From NCBI GenBank assembly GCA_013141015.1, contig JABFRT010000004.1:161383-225382 (forward strand): a stretch of DNA of 64,000 nt, written 5' to 3'. The notes under the pieces were generated by a model. It was not told where the DNA came from, did no database searches, and saw only the letters and a list, made by a program, of their open reading frames with translations. The stretch comes from Hyphomicrobium sp. (GTDB lineage: Bacteria; Pseudomonadota; Alphaproteobacteria; Rhizobiales; Hyphomicrobiaceae). This document shows positions 42,734 to 51,912 of this stretch, piece after piece (within the stretch, counting starts at the first letter, position 1; every line of letters begins with the position of its first letter). The position numbers and the translations under genes were made by a program.

Positions 42734-45553
42734 TTAGAACTTCACCTTCACGCCCGCATACGCCGCGAACGGAATGGCGGGAACGATCGAGCGGTTGTTC
42801 TCTTCGGTGAATTCAACGTTCGACGGCTCGCCAGCTTCATTGGCCGCGTCAAGATTGAAGAACGTGCCGTAGAGACCGTAGCGCGCATCGAACAGGTTCT
42901 CGATCAAGCCGTAGACCTGCACGTTTTCCGTAATGTCGTACGACGAATGCAAGTTGACCTTGGTGTAACCGGCCAGCGGCTTATTAAGGTTGGCTTCGTC
43001 GCCATAGAAGAACTGGCTGCTGGTGGCGATGAGGTCTGCACCGATCTTCCACTGCGGCGTCATCCAGTAATCAATGCCCATCTTGAACTTGTGGCGCGGC
43101 ACACCTGCCAAGCGGTCACCTGGCCGGACGTTGAAACACGTCAAAGCCTCTTCACCGGCCGGCGTGTTGGGGCAATCGAAGCCGCCGTCCGCCGGATTGT
43201 CGGGCGACGCCAGGATGAGCGGGCTTTCATAGGTCGCGTCGGTATAGCTGTAGCTGGCGTAGGTGAACAGCCGCTGGGTGCGGTATGCAATGCTCGCTTC
43301 AACACCTTGGCGCAACGTCTCACCAGCGTTGGCGAACACACCACGGCCCGCGGTGTTGTCTGCCGAGTTGATAATGTCGTCGGTATTTAGCGTGCGGAAC
43401 ACGCCGAGGTTCCACTCGAAACGGTCGCTGCCCCAGCCGAGTGTCGAGTCGCCTCTGAGACCTGCTTCCCAGGTGTGCGACACGACTTGCTTCAGCGGCG
43501 GGTCGGCGGTCAGGAAGCTCTCGATGATGCAAGGGTAATCCGGATCCGAGCAGGCGAGTTCGGCTGGCGTCGGCGCGCGGTTGGCTTCCGAATAACCGCC
43601 ATAAAGGCTGAGACCCGGCAGCGCCTTGTAGGTCAGGCCAGCAGCCGGGTTGAAGCGGCTGAACGTATTGGTCGCGTTCAAATTCGGCAGATCGCCGGTG
43701 TTATCCCTGATCTGGATGCGCGCGTAGTTATAGCGGCCACCAACGGTCAGCGACAGCTGATCGGTGAGGTCGAGTGTGTCGGAGAAATAGACGCCGTAAT
43801 AATTGTTGGTTGTCGTCAGGTTGCGCGGAACTACATCGTCTGGTTCGTTGAGAATGATGCCCGTGCCTTGCACGACGAATTTGGGCAGGAAGAAGCCGAG
43901 TTCGCTGTTTGCGGTGTATCCGACCCGGCCCTTGTCATAGCTTGCGCCAACCAGGAACTGGTTGCCCAAACCGAACAGCCGCGATTTCTCAACAGCCTGG
44001 ACCGATGCGCCGTAACCCTTGGCGTCCTGCGATGTCCGGTCAATCGAACCATACGACAGTTCGCCGTCGAACGGGATTGCTTCTCCGTCTGCACCTTCAG
44101 CGTTTTCGCCCTCGATGCACAATTCGCCAGGCGTACCGCCAACGTCGCCGCAATCTTCAGCTTCGCTGACGTTGCCGTCATCGTGCTTCTGCTTGAAGCT
44201 GCGGTGATAAACGATGCCCGACAGCGTCGTGGTCGGTGAAACTTCAACCCGGCCGTTGGCCGAGAACATCTGAACTTTATTCTCAGTGGTCTGCGGCGAC
44301 GAGAAGGTGTTTTCGCGGTCCAGCGCCAGCAGCGTTTCCGGCACGGCGGCGGTTACGCCAACAAAATTCGAAGCGCCGGTGTAGTTGAAATGGAATTCGG
44401 AATTGTCGCTCTTGAAGCCGACATCGACATAGCCACGCCGCATCTCAGCTTCGGAAAAATCGCGAAAGCCGTCGTCGTCGATGCCTTCAAAGGCACCGTA
44501 GATGCCGATGCCACCGCTGTTCTTGCCAGCTTGGACCGAGACTTGTTTGCGGCCGAACGAGCCAAAGCGCGTATCGACTTCGGCGCCCTGATAGTTGAAG
44601 CCGTCCTTCATGCCGATGCTGATCGCGCCGCCGATGGCGTTGAGACCGAACACCGGATTGCCGCTCATGACTGTGATATCATTGATCGCGACGGACGGCA
44701 GGAAGTCCCAGTTGACCGTATCGCCGAACGACTCGTTGATGCGCACGCCGTTCTGATAGATGGCGAGGCCTTGCGGCATGCCGTTAACAGGGGATGCGTC
44801 AAAGCCGCGGTATTGAACGTTGGTTTGGAAGGCGTTGCCCTGGGCGTCGCCAATCACAATGCCGGGTACGCGCTGTTGCAGCACGTCCTGGGCAATCTTC
44901 GAGCCGTCGCGGCTGATATCGGCCGACGAAACCGTGTTGACGTTGCCTGGAACCTTCTCGATTGGAATTTCGCTGCCACCGATTGGCGACATGCGGACCT
45001 GATTGGCTGGCAGCGGCTGGGCGTAGACGGGCTCAGCGGGAGCGGCTTCCACCACCGGCTCTGGCTGCGGCGCGGGGGCAGCCTGCTGCACGGGCTTAGG
45101 CTTCGAGGCTGCGGCTTTCTTCGGCTTAGGGGCCGGCGCCGGCTCGGCTTCGACAACAGGGGCCGGCTTCTTCTTCGGCGTGGGGGCCGCTTCCTGAACC
45201 GGCGCGGGCTTCGGCGCGGGCTTGGGCTGCTCCTGAATGATCTTCACTTCCGGCAACTTTTGCCCGGCTGGCGGGGTGGCCGCAGGCGCAGTGGTTGCAG
45301 CGGGAGCCGTGGTTGCAGCAGGTGCTGGGGGCGTTGTGGTCGCGGCGGCGGGCGGAGGCGTTGCCGGAGCCGTGGTCGCGGCAGGAGCCGTTGTTGCTGC
45401 TGCGGGCGGTGTCGTCGTAGCAGCAGCTGGCGGCGTTGCGGCCCCCGCAGCTGGCGGCACCGGCGCGCCGGTTGTTTGCTGCGCGCCAACGGGCGCTGCC
45501 ATTGCAAACAGACCCAATGCAGCAAAGCTGGCCGCAATACGAATTCTCATCAT
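42734..45553 (-). CDS. TonB-dependent outer-membrane receptor with long Pro/Ala-rich periplasmic N-terminal spacer
   Basis: 939 aa from ATG-ATG at 45553/45550 (GGGGGA just upstream). The signal peptide is about 1-25 (AAPVGA-QQ). Residues 26-185 are almost entirely Pro/Ala/Thr then Pro/Lys/Ala, with a TonB-box-like LPEVKII at 100-106. The plug starts near 195 (IPIEKVPGNVNTVSSADI, FQTNVQYRGFDASPVNGMPQGLAIYQNGVRINE). A 22-strand barrel ends in AYAGVKVKF. The ligand is unknown; no siderophore or cobalamin gene is near. The divergent exbB-exbD-tonB operon is the likely energy source. Confidence 0.92.
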   Translation of the reverse strand: MMRIRIAASFAALGLFAMAAPVGAQQTTGAPVPPAAGAATPPAAATTTPPAAATTAPAATTAPATPPPAAATTTPPAPAATTAPAATTAPAATPPAGQKLPEVKIIQEQPKPAPKPAPVQEAAPTPKKKPAPVVEAEPAPAPKPKKAAASKPKPVQQAAPAPQPEPVVEAAPAEPVYAQPLPANQVRMSPIGGSEIPIEKVPGNVNTVSSADISRDGSKIAQDVLQQRVPGIVIGDAQGNAFQTNVQYRGFDASPVNGMPQGLAIYQNGVRINESFGDTVNWDFLPSVAINDITVMSGNPVFGLNAIGGAISIGMKDGFNYQGAEVDTRFGSFGRKQVSVQAGKNSGGIGIYGAFEGIDDDGFRDFSEAEMRRGYVDVGFKSDNSEFHFNYTGASNFVGVTAAVPETLLALDRENTFSSPQTTENKVQMFSANGRVEVSPTTTLSGIVYHRSFKQKHDDGNVSEAEDCGDVGGTPGELCIEGENAEGADGEAIPFDGELSYGSIDRTSQDAKGYGASVQAVEKSRLFGLGNQFLVGASYDKGRVGYTANSELGFFLPKFVVQGTGIILNEPDDVVPRNLTTTNNYYGVYFSDTLDLTDQLSLTVGGRYNYARIQIRDNTGDLPNLNATNTFSRFNPAAGLTYKALPGLSLYGGYSEANRAPTPAELACSDPDYPCIIESFLTADPPLKQVVSHTWEAGLRGDSTLGWGSDRFEWNLGVFRTLNTDDIINSADNTAGRGVFANAGETLRQGVEASIAYRTQRLFTYASYSYTDATYESPLILASPDNPADGGFDCPNTPAGEEALTCFNVRPGDRLAGVPRHKFKMGIDYWMTPQWKIGADLIATSSQFFYGDEANLNKPLAGYTKVNLHSSYDITENVQVYGLIENLFDARYGLYGTFFNLDAANEAGEPSNVEFTEENNRSIVPAIPFAAYAGVKVKF

Positions 45554-46021
45554 TCGTCTTCCCCCGATTGGCTCGACCGGCACCCCCAAGGCTTTGCCGG
45601 CGTCCAAATTTGCCTATTTTTCTGCCACAACAATCCGAGCGATTCACACTTTCGGACACGTTTCCCAGGAAGACGACACCTAACCTTGGGGGTCAAGTCT
45701 AAGAAATGTAGGATTTTTTCCCTCCCCCATCATTGCACCTCTGACGTTGCAGATGCGCACCACAGATTGTTGCTTTTGGGAAGTATGCCCAGATTCTACG
45801 GGAAATTTTCTCGCTGCATTGCAGCGCAGCATTTTGATTGCCAATTGATCCCGGACGCGCGAGATAACCACTGCAATTGAGGGGCGCGTCCTTGAAATTG
45901 CCTTGTAATAACATCACACGTAAGGGCGGCCCAATCTCTGGCGCAGGTCAGAAAATGCGGTGTGCCCCAGCCAGTTTGGCAACAGTTGAACGTCAACTTT
46001 TCGAACCCAGAGAGTGACCGC
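45554..46021. other. Divergent regulatory region between the receptor and the exbB-exbD-tonB operon
   Basis: 468 bp without a convincing gene. It contains an odd palindrome CGCTGCA-T-TGCAGCG (45812-45826) that could be an operator. I looked for a cobalamin riboswitch and for a canonical Fur 19-mer and found neither by eye. Both divergent promoters must lie here. Confidence 0.5.
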
Positions 46022-46528
46022 GTGACCCGTCAGCGTATCGCCCCCCTTCTCGCTTGCGCAGCCGGTGCTGCCAGCCTTTATGCTCTCACCGCAGGCTTGG
46101 CTGTGGCGCAGACATCAACGCCGCCCGCCACCGCGCCAACGCCTCAGGCTGCAGCGCCCGCAGCAAGCGCTGCATCGGGCCCGGCCGTTGCCATCGAGTT
46201 GAACAAGCTCGAAGTGACCGAGAAGGGCTGCCGCGTCTACATCGTGGTTAACAACCCAAGCGATGCGACATACCAGTCCTATAAGCTCGATCTGGTGCTG
46301 TTCCAGACCGACGGGGTGATCGGACGGCGCATGGCGATCGATCTGGCACCGCTGCGCCCGCTAAAGAAAACCGTCAAGCTGTTCGACGTTGAAGGCATCG
46401 CGTGCGATAAGATCGACTGGTTCCTTATTAATGACGTGATGGACTGCAAGTCCGGCGACGGCGCTGCCGACAACTGCTTGGCGCGCCTCACGACATCGTC
46501 TTTGTCTAGTGTGAAACTTTCCAAGTAA
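46022..46528 (+). CDS. Small exported protein heading the exbB-exbD-tonB operon
   Basis: 168 aa from a GTG at 46022 (GAGAG about 10 nt upstream). A signal peptide (IAPLLACAAGAASLYALTAGLAVAQ) is followed by a Pro/Ala linker and a compact beta-rich domain (AIELNKLEVTEKGCRVYIVVNN, SYKLDLVLFQTDGVIGRRMAI, KKTVKLFDVEGIACDKIDWFLIND) with four cysteines, probably two disulfides. The stop abuts the exbB start. Proteins of this kind are often labelled 'Tat pathway signal sequence domain protein' and recur beside TonB systems. The role may be an accessory of the Ton complex, which is inferred. Confidence 0.75.
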   Translation: MTRQRIAPLLACAAGAASLYALTAGLAVAQTSTPPATAPTPQAAAPAASAASGPAVAIELNKLEVTEKGCRVYIVVNNPSDATYQSYKLDLVLFQTDGVIGRRMAIDLAPLRPLKKTVKLFDVEGIACDKIDWFLINDVMDCKSGDGAADNCLARLTTSSLSSVKLSK

Positions 46529-47215
46529 GTGGTGAGCAAGTTGGGTGAACAAGTAGCCGTGGCGGGCCGTGATCTTTCGATTCTTGGACTGTTCGAACAC
46601 GCCGATATCGTCGTCAAATCCATCATGATCGGCTTGCTGATCGCGTCCATCGTCTGCTGGACGCTGATCTTCGAGAAGATCATCCGCCTGTGGAAACTCC
46701 ACCGCGAAGTTGGCGTGCTTGAGGACGCGGCAGCGCAAGGCCGCCTCGCCGCCGGGTCAGGCCGCGGCTTGGTCAGCGCCGTCAATGCCGCCGCGCAATT
46801 GGAATGGACCGAAGGCGAACGCAATACCGGCAGCGGCGAAGTGCGCGACCGGCTAGAGCAAGCGATGCGCGGCGCCATGCGGCGTGAATTGAAGGGCATT
46901 GAAAAAGGCCTGCCATTCCTTGCAACGCTTGGCTCTGCCGCGCCGTTCATCGGCTTGTTCGGCACGGTCTGGGGCATCATGAATTCGTTCACGGCAATCG
47001 CCCAGTCGAAGGACACCAGCCTCGCGGTGGTCGCGCCGGGTATCGCTGAAGCGCTGTTTGCAACGGCGGTCGGACTTGCTGCCGCTATTCCAGCGGTCAT
47101 AGCCTACAACCAGTTCACGGTTTCGCTTGGCCGCGCCTCCGACAAGATTACCCCGGCCATCGCCGCCATTGCCCGCAGCCTAAGCCGGCGCGGCGTTGAA
47201 ACACCGCGTTCGTGA
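46529..47215 (+). CDS. exbB: TonB system proton channel protein ExbB
   Basis: 228 aa, MotA/TolQ/ExbB family. TM1 lies in IMIGLLIASIVCWTLIFEKII; TM2 and TM3 hold the signature PFLATLGSAAPFIGLFGTVWGIMNSF and GIAEALFATAVGLAAAIPAVIAYN. With ExbD it makes the inner-membrane proton channel that powers TonB. The start is GTG-GTG directly after the previous stop. TolQ is the alternative, but the TonB gene two positions downstream settles it. Confidence 0.93.
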   Translation: MVSKLGEQVAVAGRDLSILGLFEHADIVVKSIMIGLLIASIVCWTLIFEKIIRLWKLHREVGVLEDAAAQGRLAAGSGRGLVSAVNAAAQLEWTEGERNTGSGEVRDRLEQAMRGAMRRELKGIEKGLPFLATLGSAAPFIGLFGTVWGIMNSFTAIAQSKDTSLAVVAPGIAEALFATAVGLAAAIPAVIAYNQFTVSLGRASDKITPAIAAIARSLSRRGVETPRS

Positions 47216-47227
47216 GGGCTTAGCACA

Positions 47228-47686
47228 ATGGCAATGGCGCTTGGCAACGGCGGCGGAAATGATGACGGTGACAGTTATAAGCCGATGGCTGAAATCAACG
47301 TCACACCGTTTGTCGATGTGATGCTAGTGCTGCTGATCATTTTCATGGTTGCAGCGCCGCTGATGGTGCAGGGCGTGCCGCTGGAGCTGCCGAAAACCTC
47401 GGCATCAAAACTCGGCACGGTCAAGAAGCCGATGGTCGTCTCGATGTCGGCTGATGGCAATCTCTACATCCGCGACGAACAAGTGACCAAACAAACGCTG
47501 GTCACGCGGTTGATGGCCATCAAATCGCAAGAAGGCGGCGAGGGCATCGTCTATGTCCGCGCCGACAAGAAAATCGCCTATGGCGACGTCATGGAAATTC
47601 TTGGCCGCGTCGGCGAATCCGGTTTCGCCCGCGTCTCGCTTTTGTCGCAACCGTCGCCTGGGTCGCAAGCCCCAAGCCCGAACTAA
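47228..47686 (+). CDS. exbD: TonB system protein ExbD
   Basis: 152 aa. A short cytoplasmic N-terminus carries [20 protein letters not shown], whose TM Asp (VDVMLV) is the conserved proton-conducting residue. A periplasmic domain follows ([28 protein letters not shown]). It sits 12 bp after exbB. The TolR alternative is excluded by context. Confidence 0.93.
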   Translation: MAMALGNGGGNDDGDSYKPMAEINVTPFVDVMLVLLIIFMVAAPLMVQGVPLELPKTSASKLGTVKKPMVVSMSADGNLYIRDEQVTKQTLVTRLMAIKSQEGGEGIVYVRADKKIAYGDVMEILGRVGESGFARVSLLSQPSPGSQAPSPN

Positions 47687-47701
47687 GGTCACACGCATCG
47701 C

Positions 47702-48433
47702 ATGACGGGCTATCGTGCCATTGCCGGATTGCTGTCGCTGACGATCCATCTGTCAGCCGGCTACGCTATGATCAAACGCCCCGACATTGCGGCAATGGAA
47801 GCGTTCGACGCCGGCACTGGCAACGACAACATTGTGGTCGAGCAGGGCATCGCCATTGAAGGCCTTGCAAAACTTGGCGACGCGATTGAGACCATCGAAA
47901 CGGCGGAAGTGACACCAGTAGCCGCTGAGGCGCCGCCCCCGGTTCCCGAAGTCAAACCGCTCGATGAGCTGCGCGATGTGGTGACGTCGGACGCCAGCAC
48001 TGTTGAAGACAATATCGTCAAAGCGGAAGAACCGCCGCCTGAGACGCCGCCGCCGCCGAAGCCGGAAGTCGTGCAGGTTCAAGAGCAGCCGCAGCAGGTC
48101 GCCGTTGTCACCGAGCAGAGTTCGGGCGAGGAAAAGCGCGGCAGCGTCAATTCAACGGCACGCAGCCAGTATCTCGGCAAACTGCGCGACGTGCTTGAGC
48201 GCGCAAAAATCAATCCGCGTTCGCGGCTGGCGGGCACCGTGTGGGTCAAGTTCAAAATCGGCGCGGCAGGCGAGCTACTGTCGCGCGAGGTGACGTCGAG
48301 CTCGGGATCGCAAGTGCTCGATGACGCCGCTGTTGCCGCGCTCGACAGGGCGGCGCCGTTTCCGCCTATGCCAAATGACGTTGCCGATGAACCAATGGTC
48401 GTCTCGGTTCCGTTCAAGTTCATCACGCGCTGA
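47702..48433 (+). CDS. tonB: TonB energy-transducing protein
   Basis: 243 aa. One N-terminal membrane anchor (AIAGLLSLTIHLSAGYAMI) with the conserved His in the helix (SLTIHLS) that couples to ExbBD. A moderate acidic/Pro-rich spacer (EAPPPVPEVKPL, EEPPPETPPPPKPEV) is followed by the C-terminal TonB fold (YLGKLRDVLERAKINPRSRLAGTVWVKFKIG, EVTSSSGSQVLDDAAVAALDRAAPFPPMP). The Pro-rich spacer is rather short, in contrast to the receptor's very long one. Confidence 0.92.
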   Translation: MTGYRAIAGLLSLTIHLSAGYAMIKRPDIAAMEAFDAGTGNDNIVVEQGIAIEGLAKLGDAIETIETAEVTPVAAEAPPPVPEVKPLDELRDVVTSDASTVEDNIVKAEEPPPETPPPPKPEVVQVQEQPQQVAVVTEQSSGEEKRGSVNSTARSQYLGKLRDVLERAKINPRSRLAGTVWVKFKIGAAGELLSREVTSSSGSQVLDDAAVAALDRAAPFPPMPNDVADEPMVVSVPFKFITR

Positions 48434-48456
48434 ACCAAAGTCGCTCAGCGCGTGAT
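48422..48456. terminator. Long perfect inverted repeat at the tonB stop, between convergent genes
   Basis: ATCACGCGCTGA (48422-48433, containing the tonB stop) and TCAGCGCGTGAT (48445-48456) form a 12-bp perfect stem with an 11-nt loop. No U-tract follows on either strand, so it is a stabilising or weak terminator hairpin serving tonB and the convergent oxidoreductase gene. Confidence 0.6.
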
Positions 48457-48474
48457 AGACTTAAATCCAACAAC

Positions 48475-49482
48475 CTACATCTCGACGCAGATTTTGCCGA
48501 AGTGTGTTGCGCTTTCCTCGTGACGGAACGCGTCGCCGAGGTTTGCGAGCGGGAACGTCTTGTCGATGATGGGGCGCAATGAGCAGGCATCAAGTGCGCG
48601 CACCATATCCAATTGATGTCTGCGGCTGCCGACAATGATACCCTGCAGCCTGATCTGCTTGGCCATCATCGCGAGCGTCGGCACGTCGCCGGAAACGCCG
48701 GTCAAAATTCCGATCAACGCAATATGCCCGCCGACGCGCGCCGCTGTGATCGATTGCGGCAGCGTGCCGGGGCCACCGATTTCAAGAACGTGATCGACGC
48801 CTCGCCCACCCGTGTAGTTGAGCACCGCCTTGCCCCATTTTTCGTCCGACCTGTAGTTGATGGTATGATCGGCGCCCATCGCCTTCGCGCGTTCGAGTTT
48901 CGCGTCCGACGACGATGTGATGATCGCGGTCGCACCCATCATCTTGGCCATTTGCAAAGCGAATACGCCGACGCCGCCGGTGCCAAGGATCAGCACGCTA
49001 TCGCCGGCTTTGATGTTGCCTTCGACGACGAGCGCGCGCCATGCGGTCAGTGCCGCGCACGGCAATGTCGCGGCTTCAGCGTGGCTCCAACCTTTCGGCG
49101 CGGGCGTGAACCACTTCTCCGGTACAACGACGGATTCGCGCGCATAACCGTCGATGCCGTCGCCCGGCACGTGCGAGAAGTTGCCGTGCGGCGGTGGCCC
49201 GCCCATCCAATACGGGAAGAAGCAGGAGACCGCGTGGTCGCCAACTTTGAATTCGGTGACGCCAGTGCCAACCGCTTCGACAACGCCAGCGCCGTCCGAC
49301 ATCAAGATGCGGCCGGGGGCTGCCGGGATCGCGCCGATGGCAACCGCGTAGTCGTGATAGTTGAGCGAATTGGCATGCAGGCGCACGCGGATCTGCCCTG
49401 GCCCCGGCTGGCCCGGATCGGCCAAATCACCAACCACCAAATTGGCAAGGCCCGCGCTCGCTCCTGTTTGTACGGCTTTCAT
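48475..49482 (-). CDS. NAD(P)-dependent quinone oxidoreductase-like alcohol dehydrogenase (MDR family)
   Basis: 335 aa from the ATG at 49482, which has GAGGA nine bases upstream; an ATG at 49491 abuts that site. The GroES-like half contains HANSLNYHDYAVAIG and SDGAGVVEAVG; the Rossmann half GTGGVGVFALQMAK. The catalytic zinc ligands of true alcohol dehydrogenases (GHExxG) are absent, so it belongs to the zinc-independent QOR-like group that reduces quinones or enones. The substrate is unknown. It is divergent from purE. Confidence 0.87.
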   Translation of the reverse strand: MKAVQTGASAGLANLVVGDLADPGQPGPGQIRVRLHANSLNYHDYAVAIGAIPAAPGRILMSDGAGVVEAVGTGVTEFKVGDHAVSCFFPYWMGGPPPHGNFSHVPGDGIDGYARESVVVPEKWFTPAPKGWSHAEAATLPCAALTAWRALVVEGNIKAGDSVLILGTGGVGVFALQMAKMMGATAIITSSSDAKLERAKAMGADHTINYRSDEKWGKAVLNYTGGRGVDHVLEIGGPGTLPQSITAARVGGHIALIGILTGVSGDVPTLAMMAKQIRLQGIIVGSRRHQLDMVRALDACSLRPIIDKTFPLANLGDAFRHEESATHFGKICVEM

Positions 49483-49685
49483 GTTTTGCATTCCTCGATT
49501 GCTTTGCAGACTTGGACAATGCGCCATACAGGTTTGGCGCGCCCGGTCACAGTCATGATTGAGCATCACGGCTGCCGTTGCTGTCCAGTGAACTTTGGCG
49601 GGGCCCGCCAATCCCCCACCCCTTGCACTTTGGTGCCTAACCCTTTAAATGCGCCGCTTTCCTGCTGGGACACCGCTTGATTCCT

Positions 49686-50180
49686 ATGGCCACGCAAAAT
49701 CCCCTCGTCGGCATCATTATGGGCAGCCAGTCGGACTGGCCAACAATGAAACTTGCCGCCGACGTATTGACCGAACTCGGTGTCGCGTTCGAAACCAAAA
49801 TCGTCTCCGCGCATCGCACGCCTGAGCGGCTGTATGCCTATGCCAAAGGCGCGAAGGCGGCAGGCCTCAAGGTGATCATTGCGGGTGCGGGCGGCGCGGC
49901 GCATCTGCCGGGCATGACGGCGTCCATGACCCTGTTGCCGGTACTCGGCGTGCCGGTTGAAACCAAAGCGCTGAAAGGCACTGACAGCCTGTTGTCCATC
50001 GTGCAAATGCCGGCCGGCATTCCCGTCGGCACACTGGCGATCGGTGAAGCGGGCGCGAAAAACGCCGGGCTTCTCGCCGCGCAAATTTTGGCGTTGTCAG
50101 ACGCGGCGCTGAGTACGCGTCTCGACGCTTGGCGTGCAAGCCACACTGCGGCGGTCGCCGACACACCCAAAGACTCTTGA
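49686..50180 (+). CDS. purE: N5-carboxyaminoimidazole ribonucleotide mutase PurE
   Basis: 164 aa from the ATG at 49686. It converts N5-CAIR to CAIR in purine synthesis. Class I PurE motifs are [13 protein letters not shown] (phosphate loop), [10 protein letters not shown] with the catalytic His, [12 protein letters not shown] and [11 protein letters not shown]. purK follows 14 bp later. Confidence 0.96.
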   Translation: MATQNPLVGIIMGSQSDWPTMKLAADVLTELGVAFETKIVSAHRTPERLYAYAKGAKAAGLKVIIAGAGGAAHLPGMTASMTLLPVLGVPVETKALKGTDSLLSIVQMPAGIPVGTLAIGEAGAKNAGLLAAQILALSDAALSTRLDAWRASHTAAVADTPKDS

Positions 50181-50194
50181 AGGACTATGCGTTG

Positions 50195-51286
50195 ATGACC
50201 GCGCTTCCTCCTGGATCGACCATCGGCATCTTGGGCGGCGGCCAGCTTGCCCGCATGTTGGCCTTGGCCGCCAGCCGCCTCGGCTTGAAATCGCACATCT
50301 ATGCGCCTGAAGCCGACAGCCCGGCGTTTGACGTTGCGGCAACCCATACGGTCGCTGGCTATCACGACACAACGGCGCTGACCGCATTCGCAAAGTCGAT
50401 CAACGTCGCAACCTACGAATTCGAGAATATCCCCGTTTCTACGGTTGATTTCCTATTGAACCTGGTGCCCGTCCGCCCGGGCGCCAAAGCACTGGCCTGT
50501 GCGCAAGACCGTCTGTACGAGAAAAAGCTCGCTCGCGAACTTGGCGCAATGACTGCTGAATTTGCAGTCGTCGATAGCGAGGCCGAGTTGCGCCACCGCC
50601 TTCAGACCATTGTGCCGCCGTGCGTTTTGAAAACCCGGCGCCTTGGCTACGACGGCAAGGGGCAGGCAAAAATTTTGAACCTCGATGACGCCGCGGCTGC
50701 CTGGGCCGGGATGCAGGATCAAGCGTCGATCCTCGAAAGCTTCGTCAATTTCGATTGCGAAGTGTCCGTCGTTGCGGCCCGCAGCCCAGATGGAGAATTC
50801 CGCGCTTTCGACGTAACCGAAAACGAACACCGCAATCATATCTTGCACCGCTCAATCGCACCCGCGCGCATTTCGCCAAGCGCCCGCGAGGAAGCTATCG
50901 CCATCGCCAAGCGCATCGCTGAGCGTCTCGACTATGCCGGCGTGTTCGCGATTGAATTTTTCGCACTCAAGACAGACGAGGGCACCACACTCTACGTCAA
51001 CGAAATGGCACCGCGCGTCCATAACTCCGGCCACTGGACGCAAGACGGTTGCGCGACCTCGCAGTTCGAGCAGCATATCCGCGCGGTCGCTGGGTGGCCG
51101 CTCGGGTCGACCCAAATGACGGCTCCGGGCGCTGAGATGATCAACCTGATCGGCGACGATATTCACACCTGGAAGGCCATTGCCACAGAGCCCGGCGCCT
51201 ACCTGCACCACTACGGCAAGAAGGACGCCCGTCCAGGCCGCAAAATGGGCCACGTTAACCGCCGTCTGGATAAAGCGCCGCAGTAA
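50195..51286 (+). CDS. purK: N5-carboxyaminoimidazole ribonucleotide synthetase PurK
   Basis: 363 aa from the ATG at 50195; the frame is open upstream into purE. It is an ATP-grasp enzyme that carboxylates AIR with ATP and bicarbonate. Visible features are TIGILGGGQLARMLALAA, TYEFENIP, VLKTRRLGYDGKGQ (the ATP-binding glycine-rich loop) and EMAPRVHNSGHWT. It forms an operon with purE, the usual arrangement. Confidence 0.96.
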   Translation: MTALPPGSTIGILGGGQLARMLALAASRLGLKSHIYAPEADSPAFDVAATHTVAGYHDTTALTAFAKSINVATYEFENIPVSTVDFLLNLVPVRPGAKALACAQDRLYEKKLARELGAMTAEFAVVDSEAELRHRLQTIVPPCVLKTRRLGYDGKGQAKILNLDDAAAAWAGMQDQASILESFVNFDCEVSVVAARSPDGEFRAFDVTENEHRNHILHRSIAPARISPSAREEAIAIAKRIAERLDYAGVFAIEFFALKTDEGTTLYVNEMAPRVHNSGHWTQDGCATSQFEQHIRAVAGWPLGSTQMTAPGAEMINLIGDDIHTWKAIATEPGAYLHHYGKKDARPGRKMGHVNRRLDKAPQ

Positions 51287-51473
51287 GCCTGACGCCGCCT
51301 CTCCCATCATCCCTGCACGAGTGTTGGGGGGAGAGAGAAACGCCCGCATTGCCAAATTTAACCGCCTTTGATATACGACCCCCAGGAATTGACGCGGATG
51401 CTTGGGGCGGTACGTCTCGGGCCCGTGTTTTTATTGCATCAACGCCAACCAATTCGTTAGAGGAAACAACGAC

Positions 51474-51839
51474 TTGCAGGTTCTCGTTCGCGACAACAAT
51501 GTCGATCAGGCTCTGAAGGCCCTCAAGAAAAAGCTGCAGCGCGAAGGCGTTTTCCGCGAGATGAAGCTGCGCGGGCACTTTGAGAAGCCGTCTGAGAAGA
51601 AGGCGCGCGAAAAGGCGGAAGCCATCCGCCGTGCCCGCAAGCTGGCCCGCAAGAAACTGCAGCGCGAAGGCCTGTTGCCCTCGAAGCCGGTTGTGGCCCG
51701 TGGCGGCCCAGGCGGTAAGGGTGGCCCAGGCGGCGGCCGTGGTGGTGCAGGCGGCGGCGGCTTCGGCGGTGGAGCAGGCGGCAGCGGTGGCGGCTACGGC
51801 GGTGGTGCTGGTGGCGGCGGCGGTTTCGGCGGCCGTTAA
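51474..51839 (+). CDS. rpsU: 30S ribosomal protein S21 with long glycine-rich C-terminal tail
   Basis: 121 aa. The start is TTG at 51474 with AGAGGAA eight bases upstream, giving [25 protein letters not shown], a standard S21 N-terminus. The S21 core ends near residue 75; the remaining 46 residues are Gly-rich ([20 protein letters not shown] and onward) with Arg, Phe and Tyr. Canonical S21 is about 70 aa. S21 helps mRNA selection on the 30S subunit; the tail may bind RNA. A terminator follows 28 bp after the stop. Confidence 0.93.
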   Translation: MQVLVRDNNVDQALKALKKKLQREGVFREMKLRGHFEKPSEKKAREKAEAIRRARKLARKKLQREGLLPSKPVVARGGPGGKGGPGGGRGGAGGGGFGGGAGGSGGGYGGGAGGGGGFGGR

Positions 51840-51867
51840 AGAGCGCACAGCGCTCAACTGAAATTCA

Positions 51868-51900
51868 AACGGCTCGCGATGCTCTCGCGGGCCGTTTTTG
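51868..51900 (+). terminator. Rho-independent terminator of rpsU
   Basis: AACGGC-T-CGCGA pairs with TCGCG-G-GCCGTT with one internal mismatch, followed by TTTTG on the plus strand. Confidence 0.8.
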
Positions 51901-51912
51901 TTTGAGCGGCCG

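Noticed and set aside
44390..45880. 496-codon open frame antisense to the TonB-dependent receptor, ending in Gly/Arg repeats
   Set aside because: The repeats are the antisense image of the receptor's Pro/Ala spacer; no start signal or family match.
45554..46021. Cobalamin riboswitch upstream of the TonB-dependent receptor
   Set aside because: No B12-box-like sequence or suitable multi-stem arrangement could be found by eye.
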